Below, in pieces: positions 17,326 to 25,291 of a DNA stretch of 64,000 nucleotides. The notes beneath the pieces are model-generated. The model searched no databases, was not told where the DNA came from, and was given only the letters and a program-made list of their open reading frames with translations. The stretch is from Caldilineaceae bacterium. GTDB taxonomy: Bacteria; Chloroflexota; Anaerolineae; Caldilineales; Caldilineaceae. Both the position numbers and the translations under genes were made by a program. Position 1 is the stretch's first letter. Each line of letters starts with the position of its first letter. The stretch is taken from contig JAJEDI010000041.1 in assembly GCA_022821585.1 (NCBI GenBank), positions 1 through 64,000 of the forward strand, in the 5' to 3' direction.

Positions 17326-18963
17326 TCAGTCCCGTTTGCCACGTGCGCTGGGGGCGGACATTTTCTCCCAGGGCGCAGGCATCTCTCCAACGGGTACCTC
17401 AATCAGGACCGGGGCATTGGCGGCGAAAGCACTATCCAAGGCCTCGCGAAGTTCGGCAGGGGAATGCACGCGGAGACCAAGGGCGCCGAAGGACTCGGCG
17501 AAGGTGACGAAATCGGGATTGTGCAGCTCGCTGGCGACGACGCGTCCGCCGTACTGCTGTTTCTGCATACGGAGTACGTTTCCGTAGGCCTGGTCATTGA
17601 AGACCACCGTTACCGTGTTTATTCCGTGTTGGACCGCGGTCGCCAGTTCGGTTGCGGCGAACAGGAATCCGCCATCGCCGGTGATGCAGAGGACGGGCAG
17701 GTGGGGGGCGGCCACTTTGGCGCCAAGCGCGGCGGGAAAACTCCAGCCCAAGGTGACCTGATAGTTAGAGGTGAGGTAGGTTCGCGGTTGGTAGACCGGC
17801 ATCGCCTCGCGGCTGACATAGCCGATCTGGGTTATATCCTCCACACAGATACCGTCATCAGGCAGGGCTTCACGGATGGCGCGGACAAACCCCATTTGCG
17901 GTTGAACTGACTCATAGATTGCGTCCATCTCGTCGTGCAAGGCCAGCATTTCAAGGCGACGGGAGGGCCGGTCGCTTTCGCGGTCTGCCAGGGCAGGAAG
18001 GAGAGCCTGCAACGCCTCGCGGCTGTCGGCTACCAGTGACACTTGGGGCGACTCGTGGCGGTCGTGCTCTTCCGGGTCGATGTCCAGGTGAACGATGCGC
18101 AGATTGGCCGGTTTGCCCCAACGCATCATGGGCGTGGAAAGGCGCGTCCCGATGGCGATGACCACATCGGCCTGTTCCCAGATGCGGCGGCCCGGTCCGT
18201 ACGAGTGGCTGAATGGATTGCGGTTGGACAGGATGCCCCGCCCGGATGCGCTGGCGATGACCGGCGCCTGGAGCTCCTCGGCCAGCCTGCCGATCTCCTC
18301 ACCGGCGTCAACTGCGCCACCGCCAATAAATATCGCGGGACTTTGTGCCTCGCTCAAGAGGTTGGCGGCACTTTCCACGGCGCGGGGATCCAGTTCAGGT
18401 CGACTGCGCGTGACGGGTAGGGACTCGTCGTCGAATTCGGCTTCGCGGGAGAGGACGTTCAGGGGAACTTCGAGGCCGACGGGCCGCGGGCGATGGGAGC
18501 GCATGGCGCTGAGCGCGGCGGCCAGGAGGCGGGGGAGGTCCGCAGGACGGTCGGCGCGGCGGGCCCACTTGGTGAGAGAACGCAGGATGCCGAGCTGGTC
18601 GGGGATTTCGTGCAACATGCCGTAACCGCGGCCGATGTGGTCGCTATGAAGTTGGCCGGTCAGGCAGAGGACGGGGGCGTTGGTGGCGTAGGCGGTTGAG
18701 AGTGCGGCGGTGGCGTTGAGGAAGCCGGGGCCGGGTACGACCACGAATACACCGGTCCTGCCGGAGGCCAGGGCGTAGCCGAGGGCCATGTAGGCTGCGC
18801 CCTGCTCGTGGCGGGTGTGGATGACGCGCATACGGTCGCGGGCGTCGTAGACGGCTGCGTAGAAGTAATCGTTCTGTACGCCGGGGAGACCGAAAATGGT
18901 GTCGATGCCGTGTGAGAGGAGGGCGTGGACTAGCGCTTCGCCGCCGGTACGCGTCGTGGTCAT
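17326..18963 (-). CDS. Thiamine-diphosphate-dependent enzyme (acetolactate synthase-like)
   Basis: This 545-residue protein has the three-domain layout of the pyruvate oxidase/acetolactate synthase family. The activating glutamate lies in RHEQGAAYMALGYA (about residue 53). A central domain follows, and the C-terminal ThDP/Mg motif is GDGGF with the downstream N in VVFNDQAYGN. ThDP lyases of this type decarboxylate 2-keto acids. No small regulatory subunit or ilvC is adjacent. The gene ends an operon with an enolase-superfamily dehydratase and an oligogalacturonate-lyase-like protein, so a catabolic 2-keto acid decarboxylase or carboligase is likelier than valine biosynthesis. AGGAGCC precedes the ATG. 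Confidence 0.88.
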   Translation of the reverse strand: MTTTRTGGEALVHALLSHGIDTIFGLPGVQNDYFYAAVYDARDRMRVIHTRHEQGAAYMALGYALASGRTGVFVVVPGPGFLNATAALSTAYATNAPVLCLTGQLHSDHIGRGYGMLHEIPDQLGILRSLTKWARRADRPADLPRLLAAALSAMRSHRPRPVGLEVPLNVLSREAEFDDESLPVTRSRPELDPRAVESAANLLSEAQSPAIFIGGGAVDAGEEIGRLAEELQAPVIASASGRGILSNRNPFSHSYGPGRRIWEQADVVIAIGTRLSTPMMRWGKPANLRIVHLDIDPEEHDRHESPQVSLVADSREALQALLPALADRESDRPSRRLEMLALHDEMDAIYESVQPQMGFVRAIREALPDDGICVEDITQIGYVSREAMPVYQPRTYLTSNYQVTLGWSFPAALGAKVAAPHLPVLCITGDGGFLFAATELATAVQHGINTVTVVFNDQAYGNVLRMQKQQYGGRVVASELHNPDFVTFAESFGALGLRVHSPAELREALDSAFAANAPVLIEVPVGEMPAPWEKMSAPSARGKRD

Positions 18964-18986
18964 AAGGCTGGCTCCTGACGGCGGGG

Positions 18987-20102
18987 CTAGTGGGCCACAG
19001 AGCCGTCGGCGTGGAAGTTGCCGAGGATCTTTTTTGGTTGGTAAGGAAATCGGTCCAGCTTGCTCTCGTCGATTGCGAGGCCGATTCCGGGCCGGTCAGA
19101 GACGAGGAGATAGCCTCCCTGGCGCTCGACAGGATGGTCGACGATCTCGTTGAAGGCGTCGGCGGTGGGATGGCTTTCCATGAGCACGTAGTTGGGGATG
19201 GCAGCGTCGAGCTGGCAAAAGGCGGCGATGTTGACGGGGCTGCCCATCAGGTGGGGGAAGATGCCGACGAAGGCGGACTCGGCGATGGCCGCGATCTTCT
19301 TGACCTGGGTGAAGCCGCCGGCGAGGGAGAGGTCCGGGCGGATGAGACTGACGATTTTGCGGTCGATGAGGTCTTTGAACTGGTAGATGTTGTAGAATCG
19401 TTCGCCGGTGGCCATGGGCAGGGGTACTGTCTTGGCGATGTATTCCATCGGCTCCAGGCTCTCAGGGGCGAGCGGATCCTCGTAGTAGAGGATGCGGAAG
19501 GGCAGCAGTTCGCGGGCAAGTATGATCGCCTCTTCGGGGCGCAGGTTACGATGGATTTCGAGGCCGAGATCAATATTGAAGCCCACGGCGTCGCGGACGG
19601 CTGCGACCATGGCGACGGCCTCACCGATCACCTGAGATGGGGTTTTGCGCTCGAAGCCGGGCAGGAAGGGGGACATACGGAGGGAGAGGTAGCCGGCCGA
19701 GACCTGCTGCTGGGCGCTGGCGGCACATTCGGGGACGGTTGCGCCGCCGACGTTGGCGAAAACCTTGATCTTGTCGCGCACGCGTCCGCCGAGGAGCTGA
19801 TGCACAGGCTGGCCGACGGCCTGGCCGGCGATGTCCCAGAGGGCGATGTCGATGGCGCTGAGGGCGGCGCTGAGAGCGCCGCCCATGAAGTGGGCATCGC
19901 GGCTGACGGTCTGGTAGTGGTGTTCGATGCGTGCGGTGTCCTTGCCGACGAAGTAGTCGCTGAGCTCGAGGATGGCGCGATTGACAACGCCATGATGGGC
20001 CCAGAGGCCGGCCTCGCCGTTGCCGACGAGGCCCTGGTCGGTGTAGACGCGCACGAGGAGGAATCTGTCTACCAGGAAGGGCGTGATTTTCTCAATTTTC
20101 AT
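18987..20102 (-). CDS. Mandelate racemase/muconate lactonizing enzyme family protein
   Basis: This 371-residue enolase-superfamily enzyme has a capping domain (1-120) and a TIM barrel. Metal ligands are recognisable: D in NIDLGLEIH, E in YYEDPL and E in TGERF. A catalytic His-Asp dyad (RPDLSLAGG, IFPHLMGS) is also visible. It most resembles sugar-acid dehydratases of the galactonate/arabinonate type. The usual second-strand lysine motif KxK is replaced by a sequence reading LSLRMSPF, so one general base may be absent or shifted. The true start is ATG 20102 (MKIEKITPF); the longer open frame runs into the next gene. Confidence 0.88.
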   Translation of the reverse strand: MKIEKITPFLVDRFLLVRVYTDQGLVGNGEAGLWAHHGVVNRAILELSDYFVGKDTARIEHHYQTVSRDAHFMGGALSAALSAIDIALWDIAGQAVGQPVHQLLGGRVRDKIKVFANVGGATVPECAASAQQQVSAGYLSLRMSPFLPGFERKTPSQVIGEAVAMVAAVRDAVGFNIDLGLEIHRNLRPEEAIILARELLPFRILYYEDPLAPESLEPMEYIAKTVPLPMATGERFYNIYQFKDLIDRKIVSLIRPDLSLAGGFTQVKKIAAIAESAFVGIFPHLMGSPVNIAAFCQLDAAIPNYVLMESHPTADAFNEIVDHPVERQGGYLLVSDRPGIGLAIDESKLDRFPYQPKKILGNFHADGSVAH

Positions 20103-20160
20103 CGAGGGCTCCACCAATTGACAACAGATTGTTGAAGGCGAAATTTTAGGGTCGCTTGCG

Positions 20161-21336
20161 TCATTGTGCTTCGACCCGATATAGGTGGCTGCGCCCCGAC
20201 TGGGCTGAGTTGTACAGGATGCGGCTTCCGTCGAGGCTCCAGAGGCAGTGGGGATGTGTGCCGCGATGGGAGTTGTGATCGCAGTGGGGGCCGAAGGCGG
20301 CGATATGGTCGACTTTCTGCTTATTGAGATCGACGAGGACGACACCTTCTCTGTCCCAGGTGGTGATCTTGCTGCCGTCAGGGCTGGCGATGGGATGGCC
20401 GCCCAAGGGATGGTCGATGACGACTTCCTTGTTTTTTCCGTCGAAGTCGATCATGTGGAGGCGGGGCTCGTCCTTCTGTCCCTCATCGGTGTGGGTGAGA
20501 TAGCCCGAATAGAGCACCTTAGAACCGTTGGCGGTCCAGCTGTGGTGATGGCCGAAGAAGGTGAGCCAGCGGCGTTCGCTGCCGTCGCGGCTGACGATGT
20601 AGATGCTGCGGCGGAAAGGGCTCTTCCAGGGAGAGAGGTCGTCGGGTGCGGACTTGATCCACATGGCGACCAGCATATGCTGAGCGTCCGGGGTCCACTT
20701 TGTGTTGCCGACGGTCATCTGGTCGATGTGGAAGAGATCGTTGTTGGGCGTCAGATCGTAGAGCGCTTCGGTTGGGGCGATGAGCGTTAGGTCGGCGCCG
20801 TCCTCTGAGCCGGAGGACATGGTGTAGACGCCCCTGGGCAGATCGGTGTGGATATCGTTTGTCGTCCAACTCAAGAGCTTGCCATCAGGGCTGATCTGGC
20901 GGATGCCCCCCTTCATTTTGCGGAGGACTTTACCGCCGTGCTGACCCAGTCGCGACCACTCGGCGTCGACGACGCTGACTTCCTCGGGCGCGGTGTAGAA
21001 GAAGACTTCACATTTTGTCGGATGCCAGACGGGGAAGGCGCCGGTATGGGTGTTATAGAAGGCGTTCTCGGCGAGCAGGCGGAGCTCGTAGGAGTCCAGG
21101 TCCATCAGATAGAGCTGGCCACTGAATGTGGCGAAAGTATCCCGTTGGGCGATTGTCACGTCGTTGGGATTTGCGGCAGAGAAGACCATGTAACGGCCGT
21201 CAGGGGACCAGGGAGAAATGTCGTAGTAGGTGTGGACATCGGCCATTGGGCTGCTGGTAAGCTGCTCGATGGTGCGGCCGGTGTGCTGGTCAACGTAGGT
21301 GCTGCGTTCAGGTTGGCATCTGCGGTATGAGGTCAT
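20161..21336 (-). CDS. Oligogalacturonate-lyase-like beta-propeller protein
   Basis: This 391-residue protein is a seven-bladed propeller with TolB/PD40-like blades: YYDISPWSPDGRYMVFS, KWTPDAQHMLVAMWI, HSWTANGSKVLYSG and ASPDGSKITTW. The conserved His-rich end (HCDHNSHRGTHPHCLWS) recalls the Mn-binding site of oligogalacturonate lyase (PL22), which cleaves di- and tri-galacturonates in the cytoplasm. No signal peptide is present. With the neighbouring dehydratase and ThDP enzyme it suggests use of uronide oligomers. It could instead be a propeller without lyase activity; the family is broad. AGAGGACC precedes the ATG. Confidence 0.78.
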   Translation of the reverse strand: MTSYRRCQPERSTYVDQHTGRTIEQLTSSPMADVHTYYDISPWSPDGRYMVFSAANPNDVTIAQRDTFATFSGQLYLMDLDSYELRLLAENAFYNTHTGAFPVWHPTKCEVFFYTAPEEVSVVDAEWSRLGQHGGKVLRKMKGGIRQISPDGKLLSWTTNDIHTDLPRGVYTMSSGSEDGADLTLIAPTEALYDLTPNNDLFHIDQMTVGNTKWTPDAQHMLVAMWIKSAPDDLSPWKSPFRRSIYIVSRDGSERRWLTFFGHHHSWTANGSKVLYSGYLTHTDEGQKDEPRLHMIDFDGKNKEVVIDHPLGGHPIASPDGSKITTWDREGVVLVDLNKQKVDHIAAFGPHCDHNSHRGTHPHCLWSLDGSRILYNSAQSGRSHLYRVEAQ

Positions 21337-21433
21337 TGGATCGGTCCTCTGTTGGATCCATGAGCGCTGCGGATTGCGCTGCGCTTGTAGTAGTACATTC
21401 TGAGGGGCGGCACGGGGGCCACGCGCATATTAG

Positions 21434-21466
21434 GCGGGGCGTCCTCGTGGTGGGAGGACGCCCCGC
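21434..21466 (-). terminator. Strong hairpin between binding-protein and propeller genes
   Basis: Perfect 13-base arms (GCGGGGCGTCCTC and its complement) enclose a 7-base loop, 87 bases after the stop of the peptide-type binding protein. No T tract follows. It may end or attenuate transcription, or protect the binding-protein mRNA from 3' decay so that more binding protein than enzyme is made. Confidence 0.6.
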
Positions 21467-21552
21467 GATTGGATCAGGATTAACCATCGCCGAATGCCCA
21501 GGTTCGGAGTATCCGGCACTAAATTCCGAGATCCGCAGAGGCGGCTGACTGC

Positions 21553-23589
21553 CTAACTCTGGCTTTCCGGATCGTCCCAGTAGAAGGTATGGACCTGCAC
21601 CAGGCCCCCGTGGGAGGTCGGGTTGCTGAGCGGGTAGACATATTCGGGGTCGAGCCCGCGCAGGCCGTTGAGCACGATCAGGGGATTGGGGATCTGGCCC
21701 AGGAAGCCTATCTGGGGCAGCTCTTCCGCCCATACGTCAAGGATCTGGGTGAAGAGCTCGTTGCGCCGGGCCTCGTCCGGCTCGACCAGGATGTCGTCCC
21801 AGATGTTCCACATCGTGCGAATCCAGTGGCCTTCGGGCGGTTCTTCGGCGACGGCGTGGTTGGCGTCGAGGCGCCAGCGGCCCCAGGCTTCGCCCCAGGG
21901 CCGGTCGAGGCCGGTGCCGAGGAAGAAGGCGGGGTCGACGAGGGGCAGGAGTGAGCGTCCGCTGCCCCAGAAGGCGGCGTCGATCTCGTTGGCGGCCCAG
22001 TGCTCTGTGTACAGAGAACGCGCCATGCCCTTGTAGGTGGCCTTGATGCCGACATCTGCCAGGAATTTGATGATGATCTGGATGGCGTCCTCATCGGGCG
22101 AGCCGGGCTGTGCCGTTCCTTCGACGACGAAGCTGATGGTATCGCCGCTGCCGTCGGGGTAGACGCGGAATCCGTCGCTGTCTTTTTCGGCGTAGCCTGC
22201 TTCATCGAGAAGCTGATTGGCACGGTCCGGATCGTACTCGATGTGGGCGTAGGCCTGTTTGGGATAGTACTGGGGTGACTGTTCAAGCGGGCTGTACTGA
22301 CGCGGCGTGTAGAGCCCCTCGAATGCAAGTTCATTGAGATTGTCGCGGTCGACTGCGAGAGACATGGCGATGCGCACGTCGCGGGTCTGGAAGAACTCGC
22401 GCAACCTGGGTTTCTGGACCGTCTGATTCGGGGTGAGGCAGACGTGCTGGTCGCCAGCGCCGAGCTGTACCCGATAGCCGCCGCTGTCCTCACTTTCCTT
22501 GTACAGGGTGAAGTTGGCGGCGGTGACGTGGCGCTGCTGGTAGTCGACCTCGCCGTTGATGATGCGCAGGTCGAAGACGTCGTTGGTGTCGAAGAGCCGG
22601 TGCCTGATGGTGTCGATATAGGGCATCTGGTTCCCTTCGGGGTCCACCTGCCAGAAGTAGGGATTTCGCCCCATGATAAAGAGCTCCTCGGACAAGGGAT
22701 TACTGGCTGTCCAGGAGTAGAGGCTGGGCAGATCGGGGTTGAGGTACCACCAGTTGCGGTCGGAGAAGAGGGCCACCCAGGTATCAAGGCCACTTTCTTC
22801 TACGGCTGCTTCCAGAGCTTCCTTATCGTCGGTCGTCTCCATATGGAACTGGGAGAGGTAGTGATGCGGCGCAAACAGGTCTCGCGTCAGCGGGGCGACG
22901 CGGTCGAGGAACATGGGATTCGGGTGCGCGAAGGAAAAGACGACAGTGTGTTTGTCGGGGAAGTCCATGGTCATCGGCGTTCGTTCGGCGCCGGTCACCC
23001 AGTGGCGGCCGATAGCCGGCGTGACGTCCTTGTTGAGCATGACGTATTCCTGCCACCAGGCAAAGTTGTCGGTGTCAAAGGCAGCACCGTCCGACCACTT
23101 CATGCCTTGGCGCAGGTTGAAGGTCCAAACGGTGGCGTCGTCATTGGTTTCCCAGGACTCAGCGATGTTGGGGCGGAGGGAGAGTTCTGGTGTATACCAG
23201 GTGAGACCCTGACGAGCGAGCTTGGTGGGTCCCCAGCGGTCGGAGACGCCTTTGAAGCCGCGGCGCATGGTGCCGCCATAGTTGCCGATGCCTTCCATGC
23301 CTTCGAGGACGAGGGGATTGGCGGGAAGGCGTTCATCGATAGGCGGGAGATCGCCGGCGGCGACCATTTCGGCCAGCATTGGCGCTTCTCTGTAGCCGCC
23401 CGGAGAAGCCGGAGCCTGAGCAGGCGCCTCTGTCTCGGTGTCGGCAGCCGTTGCCGGCATGTCTTCAGCGGCCGGTTCACCGCCGCCTGCGGCACAGGCG
23501 GCGGCAACGATGCCTGCGGTGCCGATCGCCCCCAGCTGAAGGAATCGCCTTCGGGTGATGTCGTCGGATCGCTGATCAAGTTTTTTCAT
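21553..23589 (-). CDS. Peptide/oligosaccharide-binding lipoprotein (ABC SBP family 5)
   Basis: This 678-residue family 5 solute-binding protein has a Tat-type signal (TRRRFLQLG, residues 12-20) and a lipobox VAAAC with Cys32, followed by an acidic Ala/Glu linker. SBP_bac_5 features include NIAESWETNDDATVWTFNLR, GMKWSDGAAFDTDNF and YDPDRANQLLDEAGY. The family binds oligopeptides, nickel or oligosaccharides. No permease or ATPase is adjacent; it stands first in an operon with catabolic genes, so an oligosaccharide ligand is plausible. The ATG at 23589 has AAAGGAGAA upstream. Confidence 0.9.
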   Translation of the reverse strand: MKKLDQRSDDITRRRFLQLGAIGTAGIVAAACAAGGGEPAAEDMPATAADTETEAPAQAPASPGGYREAPMLAEMVAAGDLPPIDERLPANPLVLEGMEGIGNYGGTMRRGFKGVSDRWGPTKLARQGLTWYTPELSLRPNIAESWETNDDATVWTFNLRQGMKWSDGAAFDTDNFAWWQEYVMLNKDVTPAIGRHWVTGAERTPMTMDFPDKHTVVFSFAHPNPMFLDRVAPLTRDLFAPHHYLSQFHMETTDDKEALEAAVEESGLDTWVALFSDRNWWYLNPDLPSLYSWTASNPLSEELFIMGRNPYFWQVDPEGNQMPYIDTIRHRLFDTNDVFDLRIINGEVDYQQRHVTAANFTLYKESEDSGGYRVQLGAGDQHVCLTPNQTVQKPRLREFFQTRDVRIAMSLAVDRDNLNELAFEGLYTPRQYSPLEQSPQYYPKQAYAHIEYDPDRANQLLDEAGYAEKDSDGFRVYPDGSGDTISFVVEGTAQPGSPDEDAIQIIIKFLADVGIKATYKGMARSLYTEHWAANEIDAAFWGSGRSLLPLVDPAFFLGTGLDRPWGEAWGRWRLDANHAVAEEPPEGHWIRTMWNIWDDILVEPDEARRNELFTQILDVWAEELPQIGFLGQIPNPLIVLNGLRGLDPEYVYPLSNPTSHGGLVQVHTFYWDDPESQS

Positions 23590-23647
23590 GACAGGTTCTC
23601 CTTTAGTCGTCGTTCTATGTAGCCAGAGAGTTGCGAGAGGCAGCGGC

Positions 23648-23676
23648 ATTGTACTTAAAGGGTCGTACGTCGTCAA
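23648..23676 (-). promoter_or_regulatory. Promoter of the family 5 binding-protein operon
   Basis: On the minus strand TTGACG (23671-23676) and TACAAT (23648-23653) are 17 bases apart, five of six matches each. The leader to ATG 23589 would be about 50 bases. Confidence 0.78.
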
Positions 23677-23730
23677 GAGACGTTCTTAGAACTCGCAGGA
23701 ACATTGCATTCTTGTTTGGTAATTCTTGTC

Positions 23731-23796
23731 AACCGCGAAGGGGCGCGAAGAACATCTAATTGATCCACGAAGGGCCACCAAGGGACGCGAAGAACG
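23731..23796. repeat. Dispersed CGCGAAGG repeat, family B, copy 1
   Basis: The core is CGCGAAGGGGCGCGAAGAAC, followed by a diverged second unit (CACGAAGGGCCACCAAGGGA). The same phrase recurs at 26524-26671, 30245-30315 and 42470-42511, always between genes. Confidence 0.72.
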
Positions 23797-24021
23797 GCGT
23801 TGGCATATCGAGGCTTGTTTGCGAGATGGTACAGCCTTGGTCGGACCATCGCTTTGCTCGTGCAAGCGGCAGCGCTGACAAACGTCTGCGAGCTCTGGGA
23901 AGGTGACAAGTCTAACTGCATGTACCTTTGTAAGACATTGAACAGTTGGCCAGTGGTTAGTGGAAGGGATTTTGGGAAAACTGGCTGGCGGAGGAGTGCA
24001 GTCCAGTCCTGGGGCGAGGGT

Positions 24022-24050
24022 GGGCGGTCACCAGGCCTGCACCTACGGGG
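24022..24050. repeat. Short palindromic repeat, family C, decayed copy 3
   Basis: GGGCGGTCACCAGGCCTGC followed by ACCTACGGGG keeps the arm, loop and CCTACG layout of the family but the arms no longer pair well. Confidence 0.45.
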
Positions 24051-24137
24051 ACTGGCGGGAAGTGGGTTGGCGAAGCACTTTCGATTGGGCACACATCACC
24101 AATATCGACACCAAGTCGGCGAGGCAGGTTTTTGGCC

Positions 24138-24196
24138 GGGGGCGTTGCGGGGGCGGAGCCCCCCCACAAGGGAGGGGCGAATAGGCCCGACCGCCC
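24138..24196 (+). repeat. Dispersed GC-rich repeat, family A, copy 2
   Basis: It shares GGGGGCGTTGCGGGGGCGGA, CACAAGGGAGG, GCGAATAGGCCCGACCGCCC with the copies at 44 and 61101. Here the trailing GTGGTCA block is replaced by an A/G-rich stretch with GTGCGGAGAGA, which also follows the copy at 61101, so the element may extend to about 24300. Confidence 0.72.
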
Positions 24197-24382
24197 AAAA
24201 TAGGGAGGAGAGAGGGAAAAGGAGTGCGGAGAGAGAAAACCAGGCCAGAGTCGATCAGCGTTGCGAGGCATCAGTGGTTGAGCAGGCAAAGTGATTCTCG
24301 GCACTATGTTCGAGGCAGTTTCCTCTGATGATATCTCTCAGGAGGGAGTTCCTTTGGACTGGAGGGCAGAAGGTGGGCGGGT

Positions 24383-24410
24383 TTGACAAATTGGTGTGGG
24401 GGTCTATGAT
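24383..24410 (+). promoter_or_regulatory. Promoter of the PhyH/enolase gene pair
   Basis: TTGACA (24383-24388, perfect) and TATGAT (24405-24410) are 16 bases apart. Transcription would begin near 24417, 35 bases before the ATG at 24452, leaving room for the GAGAGGAGAGG ribosome site. Confidence 0.82.
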
Positions 24411-24451
24411 TCAGGCAGAGTTTGGCAATCTGAAGCGAGAGGAGAGGTGCA

Positions 24452-25291
24452 ATGAGAAACGCATGGCTTGAGAACCTGATGACGCCGGAGGAAGAGCGCG
24501 AGTTTGCCGAGAATGGCTATATGAAAATCGAAGACGCCATCCCGCAGGATCTGGTGGAACGGGCGACACAGGTCGTGGACCGTCTGACCGTCGACCAGAA
24601 GGCGGAAGAGGGCTTGGGCCCCCAAGACGGCATCAATATTTTCGACTTCATTGGCAAGGATGATGTTTTCCTGGAACTGCTGGACTATCCGACGACGTTT
24701 CCCAAGGTCTGGGGGATTTTGGGCTGGAATATCCAGCTCTACCATTCGCACACGATTATCACGCCTCCCAACGCGGTATCGGGGCCGGGGCAACAGGGCC
24801 TGAACTGGCACAAGGACAGCGGGCGGTTGAACAACGAGTTGGAGACGGACCCGCAGCCGCGGATTTCGCTGAAGGTGGCGTTTTTCCTGACGGACACGAC
24901 TGATCTGGGGCGGGCCAACCTGTATGTAATACCCGGCAGTCATCTGCTGAACAAGCTTCCGGTGGATGAGGAGAAGAAGCCCAAGGGCGGCATTGCCGTG
25001 CGCGCCAAGCCAGGGGACGCGGTGTTTTTCGACCGGCGGATTTGGCATGCTTCGAGCCCGAATACGTCCGACATGACACGCAAGGTCCTGTTCTATGGTT
25101 ACAGCTACAGGTGGCTGCGGCCGCGCGACGATATGACGGTAGACCATGTGATGGGGCGGATCGACCCGATCAGACAGCAGCTATTGGGGGCGGCGCCTTC
25201 GGGATGGCATGGGTACTCTTCGCCGAAGCCGGAGGACGTGCCGCTGCGGGCGTGGATGCAGGAGAAGGCGGGGGAGAACGGTGCGGATTGA
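24452..25291 (+). CDS. Phytanoyl-CoA dioxygenase (PhyH) family protein
   Basis: This 279-residue Fe(II)/2-oxoglutarate oxygenase has H120 and D122 (NWHKDSG) and H199 (IWHASSP) as the metal triad, and R210 as the likely 2-oxoglutarate ligand. PGSHLL is also typical. It is only distantly similar to the PhyH gene at 442. Its stop overlaps the start of an enolase-superfamily gene, so both are translated together. A shared pathway is likely, with the oxygenase perhaps acting on a substrate or product of that dehydratase. Substrate unknown. Confidence 0.9.
   Translation: MRNAWLENLMTPEEEREFAENGYMKIEDAIPQDLVERATQVVDRLTVDQKAEEGLGPQDGINIFDFIGKDDVFLELLDYPTTFPKVWGILGWNIQLYHSHTIITPPNAVSGPGQQGLNWHKDSGRLNNELETDPQPRISLKVAFFLTDTTDLGRANLYVIPGSHLLNKLPVDEEKKPKGGIAVRAKPGDAVFFDRRIWHASSPNTSDMTRKVLFYGYSYRWLRPRDDMTVDHVMGRIDPIRQQLLGAAPSGWHGYSSPKPEDVPLRAWMQEKAGENGAD

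Larger units (their letters stand above)
23590..24451. other. Divergent, repeat-rich intergenic region
   Basis: This 860-base gap holds: the minus-strand promoter at 23648-23676; family B repeat at 23731-23796; a GGCCAGTGGTTAGTGG piece near 23948; a decayed family C copy at 24022-24050; family A copy 2 at 24138-24196; and the plus-strand promoter at 24383-24410. No gene is supported; the open frames translate the repeats. Confidence 0.65.

Noticed and set aside
18990-20135. 381-codon plus-strand frame antisense to the enolase-superfamily gene
   Set aside because: Asp/Glu/Gly-rich composition typical of antisense frames in GC-rich DNA; the minus-strand enzyme has all its metal-ligand motifs.
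20103-20345. Longer start for the enolase-superfamily gene
   Set aside because: The added 81 residues are Ser/Thr/Pro-rich, overlap the coding sequence of the upstream propeller gene and do not resemble the family, whose N-terminus begins at MKIEKITPF.
22444-23622. 392-codon plus-strand frame antisense to the family 5 binding protein
   Set aside because: No ribosome site, no domain, and it lies fully over a well-recognised gene.
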